Shown: piece after piece, positions 32,963-44,439 of the stretch
Layout of the letters: each line of letters opens with the position of its first letter
Position numbering within the stretch: the stretch's first letter is position 1
From: Cladochytrium replicatum
Taxonomy: Eukaryota; Chytridiomycota; Chytridiomycetes; Cladochytriales; Cladochytriaceae
DNA length: 64,000 nt
Direction: 5' to 3'
NCBI GenBank assembly: GCA_025526935.1
Contig: JAHLKD010000024.1
Location: 460,830 to 524,829 of the forward strand
Made by a program: the position numbers and the translations under genes
Notes under the pieces: generated by a model
Databases searched by the model: none
Told to the model about the DNA's origin: nothing
Seen by the model: the letters and a program-made list of their open reading frames with translations, nothing else

Positions 32963-34141
32963 CCCACGTGGACCTCGTGGTCCACGCACTTATGCTGCTG
33001 CTGCTGCCAATGCCCATACCCGTGTGCTTGAGAGTCTCCCCACACTGAGTGCTGAATCTGGTACACTTGCTGGTCATGACCCACTTTGAATGTCAGCCTT
33101 CGTGGTCCTCGGCCTGTCGTATTCTATCCACCGACCTCTCCGCTGCTGGTCTCCCCACCTGCTGATCTTCAGGCTCGTGTGGATGATTTGACCACTGTGT
33201 ACATCAAGGACATCATGAGACAGCGGCTTGGCTTTGTGCGGACCATGCTGAGGGCTCTTTTGGGCGATGAGGTGGTGCGTGGTATCTGCCACATCAGTTT
33301 TGTTGGTCGCAACATTGCTTCCTTTATCTGCATACGCTCAACCGCAATTGCTCTCCGTGCGCACTTCTCCACCCAGGAAGCTTCCACTGACAAATCAAAC
33401 CCTGACTTTCTTTGCCGAGCCTCTACTCTGCCTTTGGAGCAGCGGGAGGCTGCAGTCAGGGAAGTTGTCCACAAGAGATATGCACATATCCTCAGTTCAG
33501 TTACTGATCCTGCTATTTTCCTGTCAGCTCCCTATGGACGCTCAGGAAACTGTGCTGGACAGTGCCCGGGGGATTGCGTGTCAGCCTCGCTCAACCCATC
33601 TTCGTCAATGATTAGTGTTCGAGTTGGTACCTTCAATTGTCGAAATTTGAGCTTTGGAGTTCTTGATTGTTTCGTTTTATGCACACAAATCACATTATTT
33701 TTCTGCTCCTGACTGAAACACACCATTTTCCTTTAGACCCGCTGCCTTCCCCAGATTTGATTTTTGACACTTGTTTTTCTCCTGGGTTATCGGGTACACG
33801 AAGGGTGGGTGTGGGAGTCATGATCAATCGCAGTCTTTGTAGAGCTTCTCATTTCCGTCTCGTTTCTAGTTCTGGTGGCCCCTCTCTATGGTTTACATTT
33901 CGTGGGCTTTTGGTTGGAGGGTATTATTTGACTCTGTGTGGTATTGCTCAGGACCCCTTCCTTGCCGAGTTTATTGCTTCACTTCCTCAACATGTCCCGT
34001 CGTCTCCGTGCCCTGTTCTTTTGTTGGGCGATTTCAATGCCCGTTTTTTAGCCACTGGTGATCATTCTTCAAATCGTAGGGGTACGTTGTTTGAGCAATT
34101 TATTTCTGCCGCTAGTTTCTCTCTAGTTAAGCACCCTTCCT

Positions 34142-34822
34142 TGTTGATGCATGCACATATATGGAACTAGCTACTCCAGTCTTCATCCACTACCGACACT
34201 GAGGGGAAATACCCTTACCAGAGACGTCTGGGACAAGTTCATGCGTAATCATACATTACATGAAAGAACTGGCATTTCTATATATTGGTCATGAAGACAT
34301 CCTCCTTTACTCATTAGAATCTAGTAGAGTTCTGCGAGTGATCACGCGTTTGAGAAAGAATGTGATGCTAATCAGTTTGCTGCTGACAGTTATATCATAC
34401 TCGAGTACATCTCGTATGATATTAATGCAAGGTACTACATACTTATTTCTCATAGAGAACATGTCATTGTAGACAAGATTATAGCTAATCTTCATGTTCT
34501 GCTCACAATGGTTATTGTGAACGATCACTGGGATCTATATCTCTCTATTCGAGAGAATAATGTTTATATTAGATATTTCCATATATATATAGCCACAGGT
34601 TAATTATAAAAGCCGAAATGACAGTATATTTGAATTGTTTGCACAATTCAAAGAGCCTGTGGCGATATGAGATTTCAGGTGGCTGTGGCGCAAGAGCGTG
34701 ATTGGAGAAACACGAAACTCTGCACCTACACAGATCAACCTGAGGACTATCTCTAGCGCAAGTCCCAGATCAGCAGCACTAAAACTGATCAAATCACATC
34801 GCCCTCAAACCAAACTTCGACA
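34142..34822. mobile_element. Solo LTR-D1 with 5-bp target duplication TTCCT
   Basis: A 681-bp insertion starting TGTTGATGCATG and ending AACTTCGACA. TTCCT occurs immediately before (34137-34141) and after (34823-34827); copy 1 of the LINE has TTCCT once there. A second copy lies at 38144. The block GACAGTA..TT...CAAAGAGCCTGTGGCGAT resembles LTR-C, so families C and D are related around the presumed promoter/R region. Confidence 0.93.
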
Positions 34823-37800
34823 TTCCTGTCATAACCCCACATTTTCTTCTCGCAATGGTGACTCCACTATCGATTTGTTGTTTGTCAACCCTCTGCTTCA
34901 ATGTGGTCCTATTTCTTACATAGTTCATAGTCGTCTAGCCAACAGCGAGTTTATGCCTTGGGCTTCTAACCATTTTCCGGGTTACAGCTGTTTTTTCTTT
35001 TGCTCCTCCCAATGCCGGCGCTCCCTCTGCTGCTCCCCCCACAAGCGCTGGGCTGCTCATCTGTTGCGTGAACCTGCTGTCTTTCAAGCAATAGAAGATG
35101 TGGGACATTTGTTTTTTGATCCCACCCTTGCTGATGTCAATGCTGCGCTCAGTCCAATTTTAGAAGCTCCCGCCCTTGCCCAAATGTCTGTGGATGTTGC
35201 ACAGGGATGAATTGACTCTGCATTGGATATTATTTTGTCCTTTGTTACTTCGAGTGCTGCTTGTGTCACTGGACCCCCCAGTTTAGTTCGCCGTCGCATT
35301 GTTGCCGCCGCATTTAGTGGCCTTGCGACGGAGCTACTTACTTGCTCATAAGCACTTTTTAGCTGTTTCTTCCTGTGATGATCCTGATCCTGTTTTAGTT
35401 GAGTATTGCCGCTTGGAGCGTGACCGGCTATCGCGTGAGCGTGTCAAAGCTTTTCGTACTTGGTCACTTTCTCAGCGAGCTCCAGAGGCTTCTGTCGACA
35501 ATATGTTTAGTTCTTCTCCTAGTTCTTTAACCGAGGTTAGCAAAGTTCTTTCCACCGCGCGTAGGTGTCATCAACGGCGCTTAGCTGCAAGTGGTTTATT
35601 GTCTGATCCTGCCTCTTTATCTCATTATCGCAATCACTTTGCCTCCGTTTATCAGACTCAGTTTGCACAATCCTCTGCCAGTGCAGAACACGTTCGTCTA
35701 CATGCGCTGAATGATTCTGTGTCAGTTAGTGTCAGTGACTTTGTTTGTGCTATTCGTTCTTCCCCAAACAACACTGCTCCTGGCCCAAACCATATTCCAG
35801 CTGAGTTATTTAAGCCGTTAGCTTCTGATGTTGCTATTCTTTTTGTTCAACTTTCAAAAGCTATTTTCCGCTCAGGTTTGTCACCCTCTGCCTGGAATGC
35901 TGGCTTGTTGTTACCTGTTTGGAAGAATAAGGGTTCCATTGGTGATATTAGTCAGTACCGCCCGATTTCTTTAACCAATGTTGATAGAAAAATCTTTGAG
36001 CGTACCCTGCTTCCTATGCTTGTAGGTAAACTTGATCCCGCCCAAGCTGGTTTCCAGGCCAATCGTTCAGGTGTTGAGTGTGTTTTTGCATTAGATGCTA
36101 CCCTTCGACGGGCTTCCCGCACTGCTCTGCCTTATTGTGTTACTTTCTTAGATATTAAAGCAGCGTAAGATACTGTGCATAGGCCTCTTTTGTGGGAACG
36201 TCTTCGTCAATTTCCCAGAATTCCAAACCGTTTGATCTCTGTTTTGATGAGTATGTTTGATCGTTGTTCTTCTCAGGTTGTTGTAGAGAATCGTTCTTCT
36301 GATTTGTTTTCGCTTCCACGAGGTCTTTTTCAAGGTTCTGTTTTGTCTCCGTTCTTGTACTCAGTTTTCATCAATCATTTAGCACAGCTCCTTCGTTGTG
36401 AATCCTCTCATCTTGCTAGGTTTTCTTATAACACTCCTGTTTTCAATTCATTGTTTTTTTGCTGATGACATAGCTTTGTTTTCTGCCACCCCTGAGCAAG
36501 CCCAACGTGCAAGGAAAATTTGTGAAGATTTTGCTTTAGCTTGGGAACAACATGGTTCGAGACTCCCGTGGATATTCCGAATGATAAAATCTAAGATCAT
36601 TACGTAATGCCCTAAAAGTATGACGTAGATTGTGTTTTCACCTTCATGGTGTGCTGTGTTATCTTCTCAGCGGTTGCCCACCCCCTTGAAGCTTCATGGC
36701 TCTGCCCTCCCTGTCGAGGTTTCATTTAGATACCTTGGTCACTATTTTACTATTGCAGGGTTTGATCTTGCTGCAACTATTGATCATCGCTTAGAGAAAG
36801 CTCGTGCCTCATTGCATCTTTTTGCACCTTATGTCTCGTACTTTGGTGGGTTTTGGTACTCCTGTTGCCAGGTTGTTGTTTTTGTCTTTTATTAGACCTT
36901 CACTTGAGTTTGGTTTATCACTTATTCGGCCTTCCATGCTCAGCTTCAGCTACTCGAGCGTTTTTGTTATCATGCACTGCGTCGTCTGTTTTCGCTAGCC
37001 CATACCACTTCGCGTGTTGGTTTGTTGCTGTTTGCGCAAATTCCTACTTTTGAGTTCAGGCTGAAGTACCTTCAGGCATGTATGTTTGCTCGCTGGTCTA
37101 GTGATTCCAGCCCTCTGTTACCAGCTGCTGTGTTGCAATTCTATCAGTCATCTCCAGTCGGTTATGGTTCATCTCCTTATTTTTCCCCTTGTCACAATGG
37201 TCTCATTGTTCCTATGCCTGTTGTGCCCCCACTTCATCCGTTGATGTTGCATTTTCAGTCTTTAGCTGTTGCGCATAATGGACCAATTGCAGTTTCGTTT
37301 GCCCCTGTCTGCAATTTGAAACTTCGTCACGCTTTGTTGCTACCCCCACACCAACATTTCCCGACAGTATGTCTTCGCTTGTTCCTGCTATATCAGCTTG
37401 GTCGCCTGTTTCCAAACCCCCGACCTTATTGTAGGAACTGTCATGATGCCCCTGAAGTGTCGCGTGCCCATGTCTCCGTGTGTCTACATTTGCGTGCTAG
37501 TTTGTCTGCTAGTTTTGATTTAGGCCAGCCTGACGATCCCCGCCTACCTCTTGACATTGCAATTGATATGCTTTCACCACAGCCTTTTTATCCTCCCCCT
37601 GCTTTTTCCCAGTGGGTTCTTGTTCTACGTGTACTTAACTGCATTTGGTCACACTGTCTTGGGTATGACCTAGCTTTGTCTCCCGCTCCTGATTCTATCT
37701 TGTCTGCTTTTGGTGATTTGGATATGCCTTAGTGTTTTGAAACATTCTACTTTTCCTACGGCTCGCACGGCTCCCCATGTGCTGCCAATTTACCCGTATT

Positions 37801-37902
37801 TTTACACTTGTATTTGGATTTTGCACCAGCGGGTGATATTGGTTGGACAATAAATACATATTATGAAGTTCAAAAAAATAACATCTATTTAAATTGTTGT
37901 TT

Positions 37903-38143
37903 CTCACTTCACTTTGGTTTGGTTTGGCACTTATTCAGCCTTCCACTGCTCAGCTTCAGGTTCTCGAGCGTTTTTGTTATCATGCAGTGTGTCGTCTGTT
38001 TTCGCTAGCCCATACCACTTCGCTTGTTGGTTTGTTGCTGTTTGCGCAAATTCCTACTTTTGAGTTCAGGCTGAATTCAGTTCCTTCGGGCACAAATGTT
38101 TGCTTGCTACTCGATTGATTCCAGCCCTTTATTGCCATCTGCT
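37903..38143 (+). mobile_element. LINE-A internal fragment (ORF2 C-terminal region)
   Basis: About 240 bp match copy 1 around 27,628-27,855 (for example CTCAGCTTCAGG.TCTCGAG and CGCAAATTCCTACTTTTGAG), out of context after a LINE-A tail. It ends abruptly at the LTR-D2 boundary. Confidence 0.85.
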
Positions 38144-38822
38144 TGTTGATGCATGCACATATATGGAACTAGCTACTCCAGTCTTCATCCACTGCCGACG
38201 CTGAGGGGAAATAGCCTTACCAGAGACGTCTGGGACAAGTTCATGCGTAATCATACATTACATGAAAGAACTGGCATTTCTAACTATTAGTCATGAAGAC
38301 ATCCTCCTTTACTCATTGGAATCTAGTAGAGTTCTGCCAGTGATCACGCGTTTGAGAAAGAATGTGATGCTAATCAGTTTGCTGCTGACACTTATATTAT
38401 ACTCGAGTACATCTCGTATGATACTAATGCAAGGTACTACATATTCATTTCTCATAGAGAACATGTCATTGTAGACAAGATTATAGCTAATCTTCATGTT
38501 CTGCTCACAATGGTTATTGTGAACGATCACTGGGATCTATATCTCTCTATTCGAGAGAATAATGTTTATATCAGATATTTCCATATATCTATAGCCACAG
38601 GTTAATTATAAAAGCCGAAACGACAGTATATTTGAATTGTTTGCACAATTCAAAGAGCCTGTGGCGATCAGATTTCGGGTGGCTGTGGCGCAAGAGCATG
38701 ATTGGAGAAACACGAAACTCTGCACCTACACAGATCAACCTGAGGACTATCTCTAGCGCAAGTCCCAGATCAGCAGCACTTAAACTGATCAAATCACATC
38801 GCCCTCAAACCAAACTTCGACA
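38144..38822. mobile_element. LTR-D2, solo, with non-matching flanks
   Basis: Nearly identical to LTR-D1 (679 bp). Its left flank is CTGCT within a LINE-A fragment and its right flank CTTCC within Copia-A, so there is no target duplication. This is expected if two LTR-D insertions at different places recombined. Confidence 0.88.
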
Positions 38823-40104
38823 CTTCCTTGCCCGGTTCAATGAATCCCTCTGGCTGCTCGTAGTAGAGTTCGCGGTCGATGATGCGCGCATTCAGGAATG
38901 CTGTTTTGATGTCGTACTGGCGCATCACCATCCGTTCCTGCACCACGAGCGCCAACACAACTCGAACAGTTTGTTTTCGAGCCACCGGAGAAAACATCTC
39001 ATCAAAGTCCTCTCCCTCGCGTTGCGAATATCCTTTCGCAATGAACTGCGCCTTGTGCCGAACCATCTTCCCCTCGGCGTTTGTCTTGTAGCGATATACC
39101 CAGCCTGACTTGTTAAGTATTTCGATTGATGGACTTGGCCAATCCAGTCATTGATAGTACAAAAACACAAACGCCCGATATACAGAAATGTCACTCTTCA
39201 CCGAGCAACATTTCTAACTATTGAACTAAAGCATATAGATGATGATCTATTACGAGTTTGGATACCTCCGGTTATTTCTTCATGGGTTATATTTATTGCG
39301 GCCATAGGTATAGTAAACTGTCTTTACTTTTCTATCATCCACTTGTAGAAGCGAAGCCCGGATCAGATCACAGCAAAGGTTTACATATGATTAACGCGTT
39401 TGTGGGAATCATGTGTGAGAACAATCCTGTTGAGGAGAGCTAGATCTCACGCACAGCTTAGCATGAATATGCTTCGCTACGCCCGTGAGAAGAAGAGTCA
39501 AACCTTATCGCTGCGATCCAGATCTTCCGGAAGGAAAAGCCAAAACGACAGTACACTTATTTAAGGAGCCTGTGGCGATACACACAAGGAGCATTCTCTT
39601 GCGCTAGCACTTGTGACTCGCAATCTTCTTTATTCATCTCTTAGTAACATTAACCCGTGAATTAACAACACACACAACCTGAGGATCCAGACCACAGCTT
39701 TGTTCAACATGACTTGATGATGTTTCGCCCTGCAGGCCTCGGTACAAGTCGCCACGTTGAGTTCTCGCGATGCGCAAGGATCTCCTCTTGCATGGCAGCC
39801 GTCCAGTTGTCCTTCTCCAGGCTTGCCATGGCTTCCTCATACGTCCTTGGTTCCGTGTGCAAGATCACCTTCCTTTTCGAGGCTACTCGTGCCGATCCGA
39901 CTCGTTTCACCTTCTCAAAGCCATACCGTTCGACTGGCCTTTTCTCTTGGCTTCCTCGGCGCACAGGAATCGTACTAGTGCTGGGTTTCCGCTTCAATAG
40001 CCCAGGATCTTGCACCTCTACTTCGTCGTCCTCCAATTCCATGTCCTTGTCCCTTGAATTGGTCTCGACCTCCCCCTCACTGTCGTCGCTGTCGCTATCT
40101 CTAT
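38823..40104 (-). pseudogene. Copia-A fragment (pol: connection region to RT), interrupted by solo LTR-C1
   Basis: On the minus strand an acidic/basic linker (DDEVEVQDPGLLKRKPSTST) leads into RTYEEAMASLEKDNWTAAMQ and EEILAHRENSTWRLV. After LTR-C1 it continues with MVRHKAQFIAKGYSQREGED, FDEMFSPVARKQTVR and YDIKTAFLNARI, the start of a Copia reverse transcriptase. The left end is cut at LTR-D2 and the right end at the hAT terminus (40105). A second copy at 52754-55599 is highly similar over 39,715-40,104 and shares the same LTR-C insertion site. Confidence 0.88.
39111..39709 (+). mobile_element. Solo LTR-C1 with target duplication TGACT
   Basis: 599 bp, starting TGTTAAGTATTTCGATTG and ending GCTTTGTTCAACA. 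TGACT occurs on both sides (39106-39110 and 39710-39714) inside Copia-A. A TATA-like TTATTTAAGG lies about 150 bp from the 3' end. This is the only LTR-C in the window with clearly matching target duplications. Confidence 0.95.
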
Positions 40105-40402
40105 TAAGGATCGGCGGGTTTTAGGGTCTTTCGGGTCGGGTCCGGGTCCATTGACTAAATGTACCCGACCCGAGTGCCGGGTTTTCATGGAAAATTTTCG
40201 GGTCGGATCCGGGTCGGGTATCGGGTCCAGTAGGAAAACCCTTCTCGGGTCAAAAGTCAGACCCGAGTAAAACCCGATGTGATAGAGAATCTAAAACGAA
40301 GCTATTGTTCTTTCTGTCCACGCGGACACTTTCCAAGAAGACGCAATATAAGTTTTGTATGTATCAAACAATTTTGCATCACAACGGACATCAAGGCATG
40401 TA

Positions 40403-41000
40403 TTTTCTGTCCACCCGGACACTTTCTCAACTCATTGACGGTACTTCAGTAATCTCTACCCAATACAACTAACCTCTCTATCAATGTTACTAGCAATAAG
40501 ATTCTGTCCACCCGGACACTTTCTTAACTCATTGACGGTACTTGAGTGATCTCTATCAAGTACAACTAACATCTCTATCAATGTTACTAGCAATAAAATT
40601 CTGTCCACCTGGACACTTGCTTAACTCATTGACGGTACTTGAGTGATCTCTATCAAGTACAACTAACATCTCTATCAATGTTACTAGCAATAAGATTCTG
40701 TCCACCCGGACACTTTCTCAACTCATTGACGGTACTTCAGTGATCTCTATCAAGTACAGCTAACCTCTCTATCAATGTTACTAGCAATAAGATTCTGTCC
40801 CACCCGGACACTTTCTTAACTCATTGACGGTACTTGAGTGATCTCTATCAAGTACAAACTAACATCTCTATCAATGTTACTAGCAATAAGATTCTGTCCA
40901 CCTGGACACTTTCTCAACTCATTGACGTACTTCAGTTATCTCTACCCAATACAGCTAACCTCTCTATCAATGTTACTAGCAATAGGATTCTGTCCACCCG
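40403..41000. repeat. About six tandem ~97-bp units with palindromic TGTCCACCCGGACA core
   Basis: The motif TCTGTCCACCCGGACACTTT recurs near 40,405, 40,503, 40,600, 40,697, 40,794, 40,893 and 40,988. Between occurrences are TTAACTCATTGACGGTACTT and CTCTATCAATGTTACTAGCA. Partial units flank the array (40,312; 41,078). TGTCC and GGACA form an inverted repeat. The location between TIR and transposase fits subterminal transposase-binding arrays of hAT elements. Confidence 0.95.
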
Positions 41001-41129
41001 GACACTTTCCAAGAAGTCACAACGGAAGTTCTGTAACAAACAATTTCTACCACGACAGACCTCGAGAGCTGTGCTTTCTGTGCACCTGGACATTAGAGTC
41101 GGTAACGTTCCAGCCACACCACAGCAAAA

Positions 41130-43487
41130 ATGGATGCCGCCTTTGTTAAACCAAAGCGTAAGGCAGCGTCCGACGCAAGCCAAAGACTGGTGGACAGTCA
41201 TCCGCTTGACACACGGAAGCGAAGTCTGCCAGCCCCCCAAATTTCAGAGGCGTCCAGCGAGGGGAACATCATGCAGGACAAACGCAGACGTATATCAGGA
41301 CACGGTGGCAACAACAGCGCTCGAGAGCCGAGCTCCACATCTTCTTCCAATGACTCCAGCGAGTTGGGCCCGGCTTCTCAGCATGCACCAGAGCTTCCTG
41401 CCGACGTTAGTTTTGCTGACTCTTCAGTGCGACAGGAGCCTGCAGCTGGATCAGTTCAACCATCAATGCTTTCATCAGACGCAGATGTTGATAGCATGTC
41501 GGACTGTAGAGGTAGTCGAGGCGGCATAGCGAAGGATTACTATAAGGTTGATAATGGTCTGAGAACATGTTTGGTTGCGAAATGCAAGTGGAGCCAGAAG
41601 GTCGATAAGACGGGATCAACAAAAAACTTCCTCCGGCATCTGAAAAACCACCATGGAAGTATTGCCAGGTCGCTTGGACTGTTGGACATCGTCCCCAAGG
41701 GACAACAGACATTGAATGTCGGCTCGCAGGAGAAGGAGCAAAACTTTGTGTTCAATCCAGACGTAGCGTGGTGGTCGATTTTGGACTGGATTGCTGCAGA
41801 CAATCAGGCTTTTACTGTTGTGGAGAACGAGTTCTTTGTCAGCATGCTGAAGACTTTTCAGCCAAACTATACACCAAAGACGGCAAAAGCAGTGAAGCAA
41901 AAGGAGATGGATCTTTACGATAGGCAGAAGGAGCTCATTAAAGGTCTGATTGTTGGTTCGCCTTCAAAAGTATCAATAACAGCTGACTGTTGGACATCGA
42001 AGAACCAGATTTCTTTTCTTGGAATTACTGCCCACTTCATCACGAAAGAATGGGAGCCGCAGGACTTGCTGCTGCAGATGATTCCGATGGTTGGAAAGCA
42101 TGAAGGCGTCGCCATGGCTAGTCAGCTTGTCAAGTGTCTGGATGAATTTGGCATGCTATCGGGTGAACGCTTATTGTGCATTACAACCGACAACGGTTCA
42201 AACAACTTTACCATGAGTGCTAAGCTGGAGACGCTCTTGGAAGATAGGGATATTGCGCGGTCTGCAGAAACTCAACACATGCGGTGTATGGCACACATTA
42301 TCAATCTTGCAGCAAAGGATTTTATCGATACATTCGCGCCCGCAGGGGACACAGTCGCAAATGACGATAACTCCGGCGTTAATGTCATAAACCTTCTTCG
42401 ACGGCTAGTCAGAGGAATCCGGTCTTCCCCAAAACGACGAAGCTCATTTATTGATTCGTGCCGATTTGTGAAACTGGTTCCTCTATTACCAATTATCGAT
42501 GTGACAACTCGCTGGAATAGCACGTTCTATATGGTCAAACGAGCCTTACAGCTACGAGAGGCAATGGACAAAATATGCTGGATTGAAGATTCTTTGAAAG
42601 ATTGGTCAATAAATCCAAAGCAATGGGAGGTCCTACAGAAGATCCGGGATGGTTTGAGTGTTTTCGAGGTTATATCAAAGGCAATCGAGGGGTCTAGATA
42701 TCCAACACTTCCGCTTGTTATTCCATTTTACAACGATCTTATCGATCAACTGGAGGACCTAGAGGATGCAGAATTAGATGAAACTTTCACCAAAGCATTT
42801 CGAAATGCACTAGATAAGCTGAGAATATATTACTCAATCGCTAAGAGCCCGTGTTTAGCAGTTGCTACGGTACTCGATCCTCGTTTTAAGGATCAATATT
42901 ATCGATTTTCAAAGGCTTGGGAGAAAGATGTAGGAAGGGATCAGGTCACCCTAGTGCGGAAAGTCTGGGAGGAATCGTATAAGTCACGGAAAATCAAGAA
43001 CAGTGGTGCCGATGTTTTTGGAAACACGCCAGAACGTCGACACGATTCGAGTGGAGCTTCCGGTGATAGACAGAAAAAAACGGACGCTGAACGCTTGAGA
43101 GCCATTAGATCCGTTTTCATCTGGCAAGAAGAGATTCCTGAGGAAAAGATGAGCTGGATCGCTATCTTGGCGATCAGGTACTCCGCGGTATTGATTCTGA
43201 TGGGAAGCCAATCAATATTATGGACTGGTGGAAGACCGTTGGAAGTGTGAACTTTCCAGCCCTAAGCCAGATGGCAATGGACTATTTAGGAATACCAGCA
43301 ACAAGCGCTCCAGTCGAACGAAAGTTTTCAGCCGGGGTTGATTTGGTACCTGCAACTCGCAACCGCCTTGCTCCAAGAACAATAAATGCAGTGCCGTCAT
43401 GACTGGTTGCATCAATTGAGTGCTGAAGAACCGTTCAAAAATGATTCCCTAGATTCAAAAAGTGATGTTAGTGAGGATTTTGTATAG
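41130..43487 (+). pseudogene. hAT transposase with BED-like zinc finger, frameshifted near the C-terminus
   Basis: 706 codons open from ATG 41130, with further coding in other frames to about 43,487. A BED-type finger lies near residues 140-175 (CLVAKCKWSQ...NFLRHLKNHH). The hAT catalytic core shows ITADCWTSKNQISFLGI (first Asp), CITTDNGSNNF (second Asp) and VTTRWNSTFYM (the RW motif). The C-terminal hATC dimerisation part, MDWWKTVGSVNFPALSQMA and SAPVERKFSAG (Glu), lies in another frame: a 1-nt loss near 43,148 separates PEEK from DELDRYLG. A second shift near 43,400 precedes HDWLHQLSAEEPF. Otherwise well preserved, so inactivation looks fairly recent. It would act in the nucleus on the TIRs. 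Confidence 0.92.
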
Positions 43488-43713
43488 GTGCATAATTTTG
43501 GCGAGGATTTTGATGTGGTATTAGAGTTGGAAGCAACTGACGATAACCCACTCCTTTAAATATAAATTGTTGTTTAGACTGTTCATCTGTTGAAGTACCG
43601 TCCAGGAGTTGAGAAAGCGACCGCCTGGACAGAATCCTATTACAAGTAGTATTTGTAGAGAGGTTGGTTGTACTTGATCGAGATCAGTGAAGTATCAGTG
43701 AAGTACCGTCAAT

Positions 43714-44312
43714 TGTTGAACAAAGCTGTGGTCTGGATCCTCAGGTTGTGTGTGTTGCTAATTCACGGGTTAATGTTTCTAAGAGATGAATAAAGAAGAT
43801 TGCGAGTCACAAGTACTAGCGCAAGAGAATGCTCCTTGTGTGTATCGCCACAGGCTCCTTAAATAAGTGTACTGTCGTTTTGGCTTTTCCTTCCGGAAGA
43901 TCTGGATCGAAGCGATAAGGTTTGACTCTTCTTCTCACAGGCGTAGCGAAGCATAATCATGCTAAGCTGTGCGTGAGATCTAGCTCTCCTCAACAGGATT
44001 GTTCTCACACATGATTCCCACGAACGCGTTAATCATATGTAAACCTTTGCTGTGATCTGATCCGGGCTTCACTTCTACAAGTGGATGATAGAAAAGTAAT
44101 GACAGTTTACTATACCTATGGCTGCAATAAATATAACCCATGAAGAAATAACCGGAGGTATCCAAACTCGTAATAGATCATCATCTATATGCTTTAGTTC
44201 AATAGTTAGAAATGTTGCTCAGTGAAGAGTGACATTTCTGTATATCGGGCGTTTGTGTTTTTGTACTATCAATGACTGGATTGGCCAAGTCCATCAATCG
44301 AAATACTTAACA
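43714..44312 (-). repeat. LTR-C2, 3' LTR of Copia-C
   Basis: 599 bp, reading TGTTGAACAAAG...ACTTAACA on the plus strand. It abuts the hAT subterminal repeat on its outer side and the purine tract on its inner side. Confidence 0.96.
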
Positions 44313-44439
44313 CACCCCCTCAGTCATTAGATAGGTACAACCGAGAGTATCACTCAACCGATCATAACTTTCTGTAAATGCTGAAGTTGATATTCTATTG
44401 AAATAAAGGTGAGTTGTATGGACATCGCCAGCCGGTCGT

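Larger units (their letters stand above)
31661..37877 (+). pseudogene. LINE-A copy 2: long, decayed, interrupted by two solo LTRs
   Basis: Collinear with copy 1 from the (CT)n tract and the ORF1 ATG (31745) to the A tail at 37,872-37,877. Damage includes frameshifts in ORF1 (for example near 31,930); a solo LTR at 32191-32667; a threefold 20-bp expansion near 32,905-32,960; a solo LTR at 34142-34822; a Cys-to-TGA stop at about 35,208; a Tyr-to-TAA stop at 36166-36168 destroying RT motif A (KAAYD); loss of frame at the RT motif C region (36,460); and about 88 bp of foreign sequence at 36,542-36,630. Not functional. Confidence 0.93.

Noticed and set aside
39111-39443. Short frames repeated at every LTR-C (for example 39258-39443, 43980-44165, 49942-50127)
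   Set aside because: They are the same LTR segment read in each copy. Non-coding by position and broken in diverged copies.
40105-40285. GGGTCGGG-rich DNA as a telomere or interstitial telomeric repeat
   Set aside because: The motif is not a regular TTAGGG-type array and is mirrored at the other end of the hAT, so it belongs to the transposon ends.
40403-41000. ~97-bp repeats as a CRISPR array
   Set aside because: Repeats are contiguous long units with no unique spacers, in a eukaryote, and lie within a hAT element.
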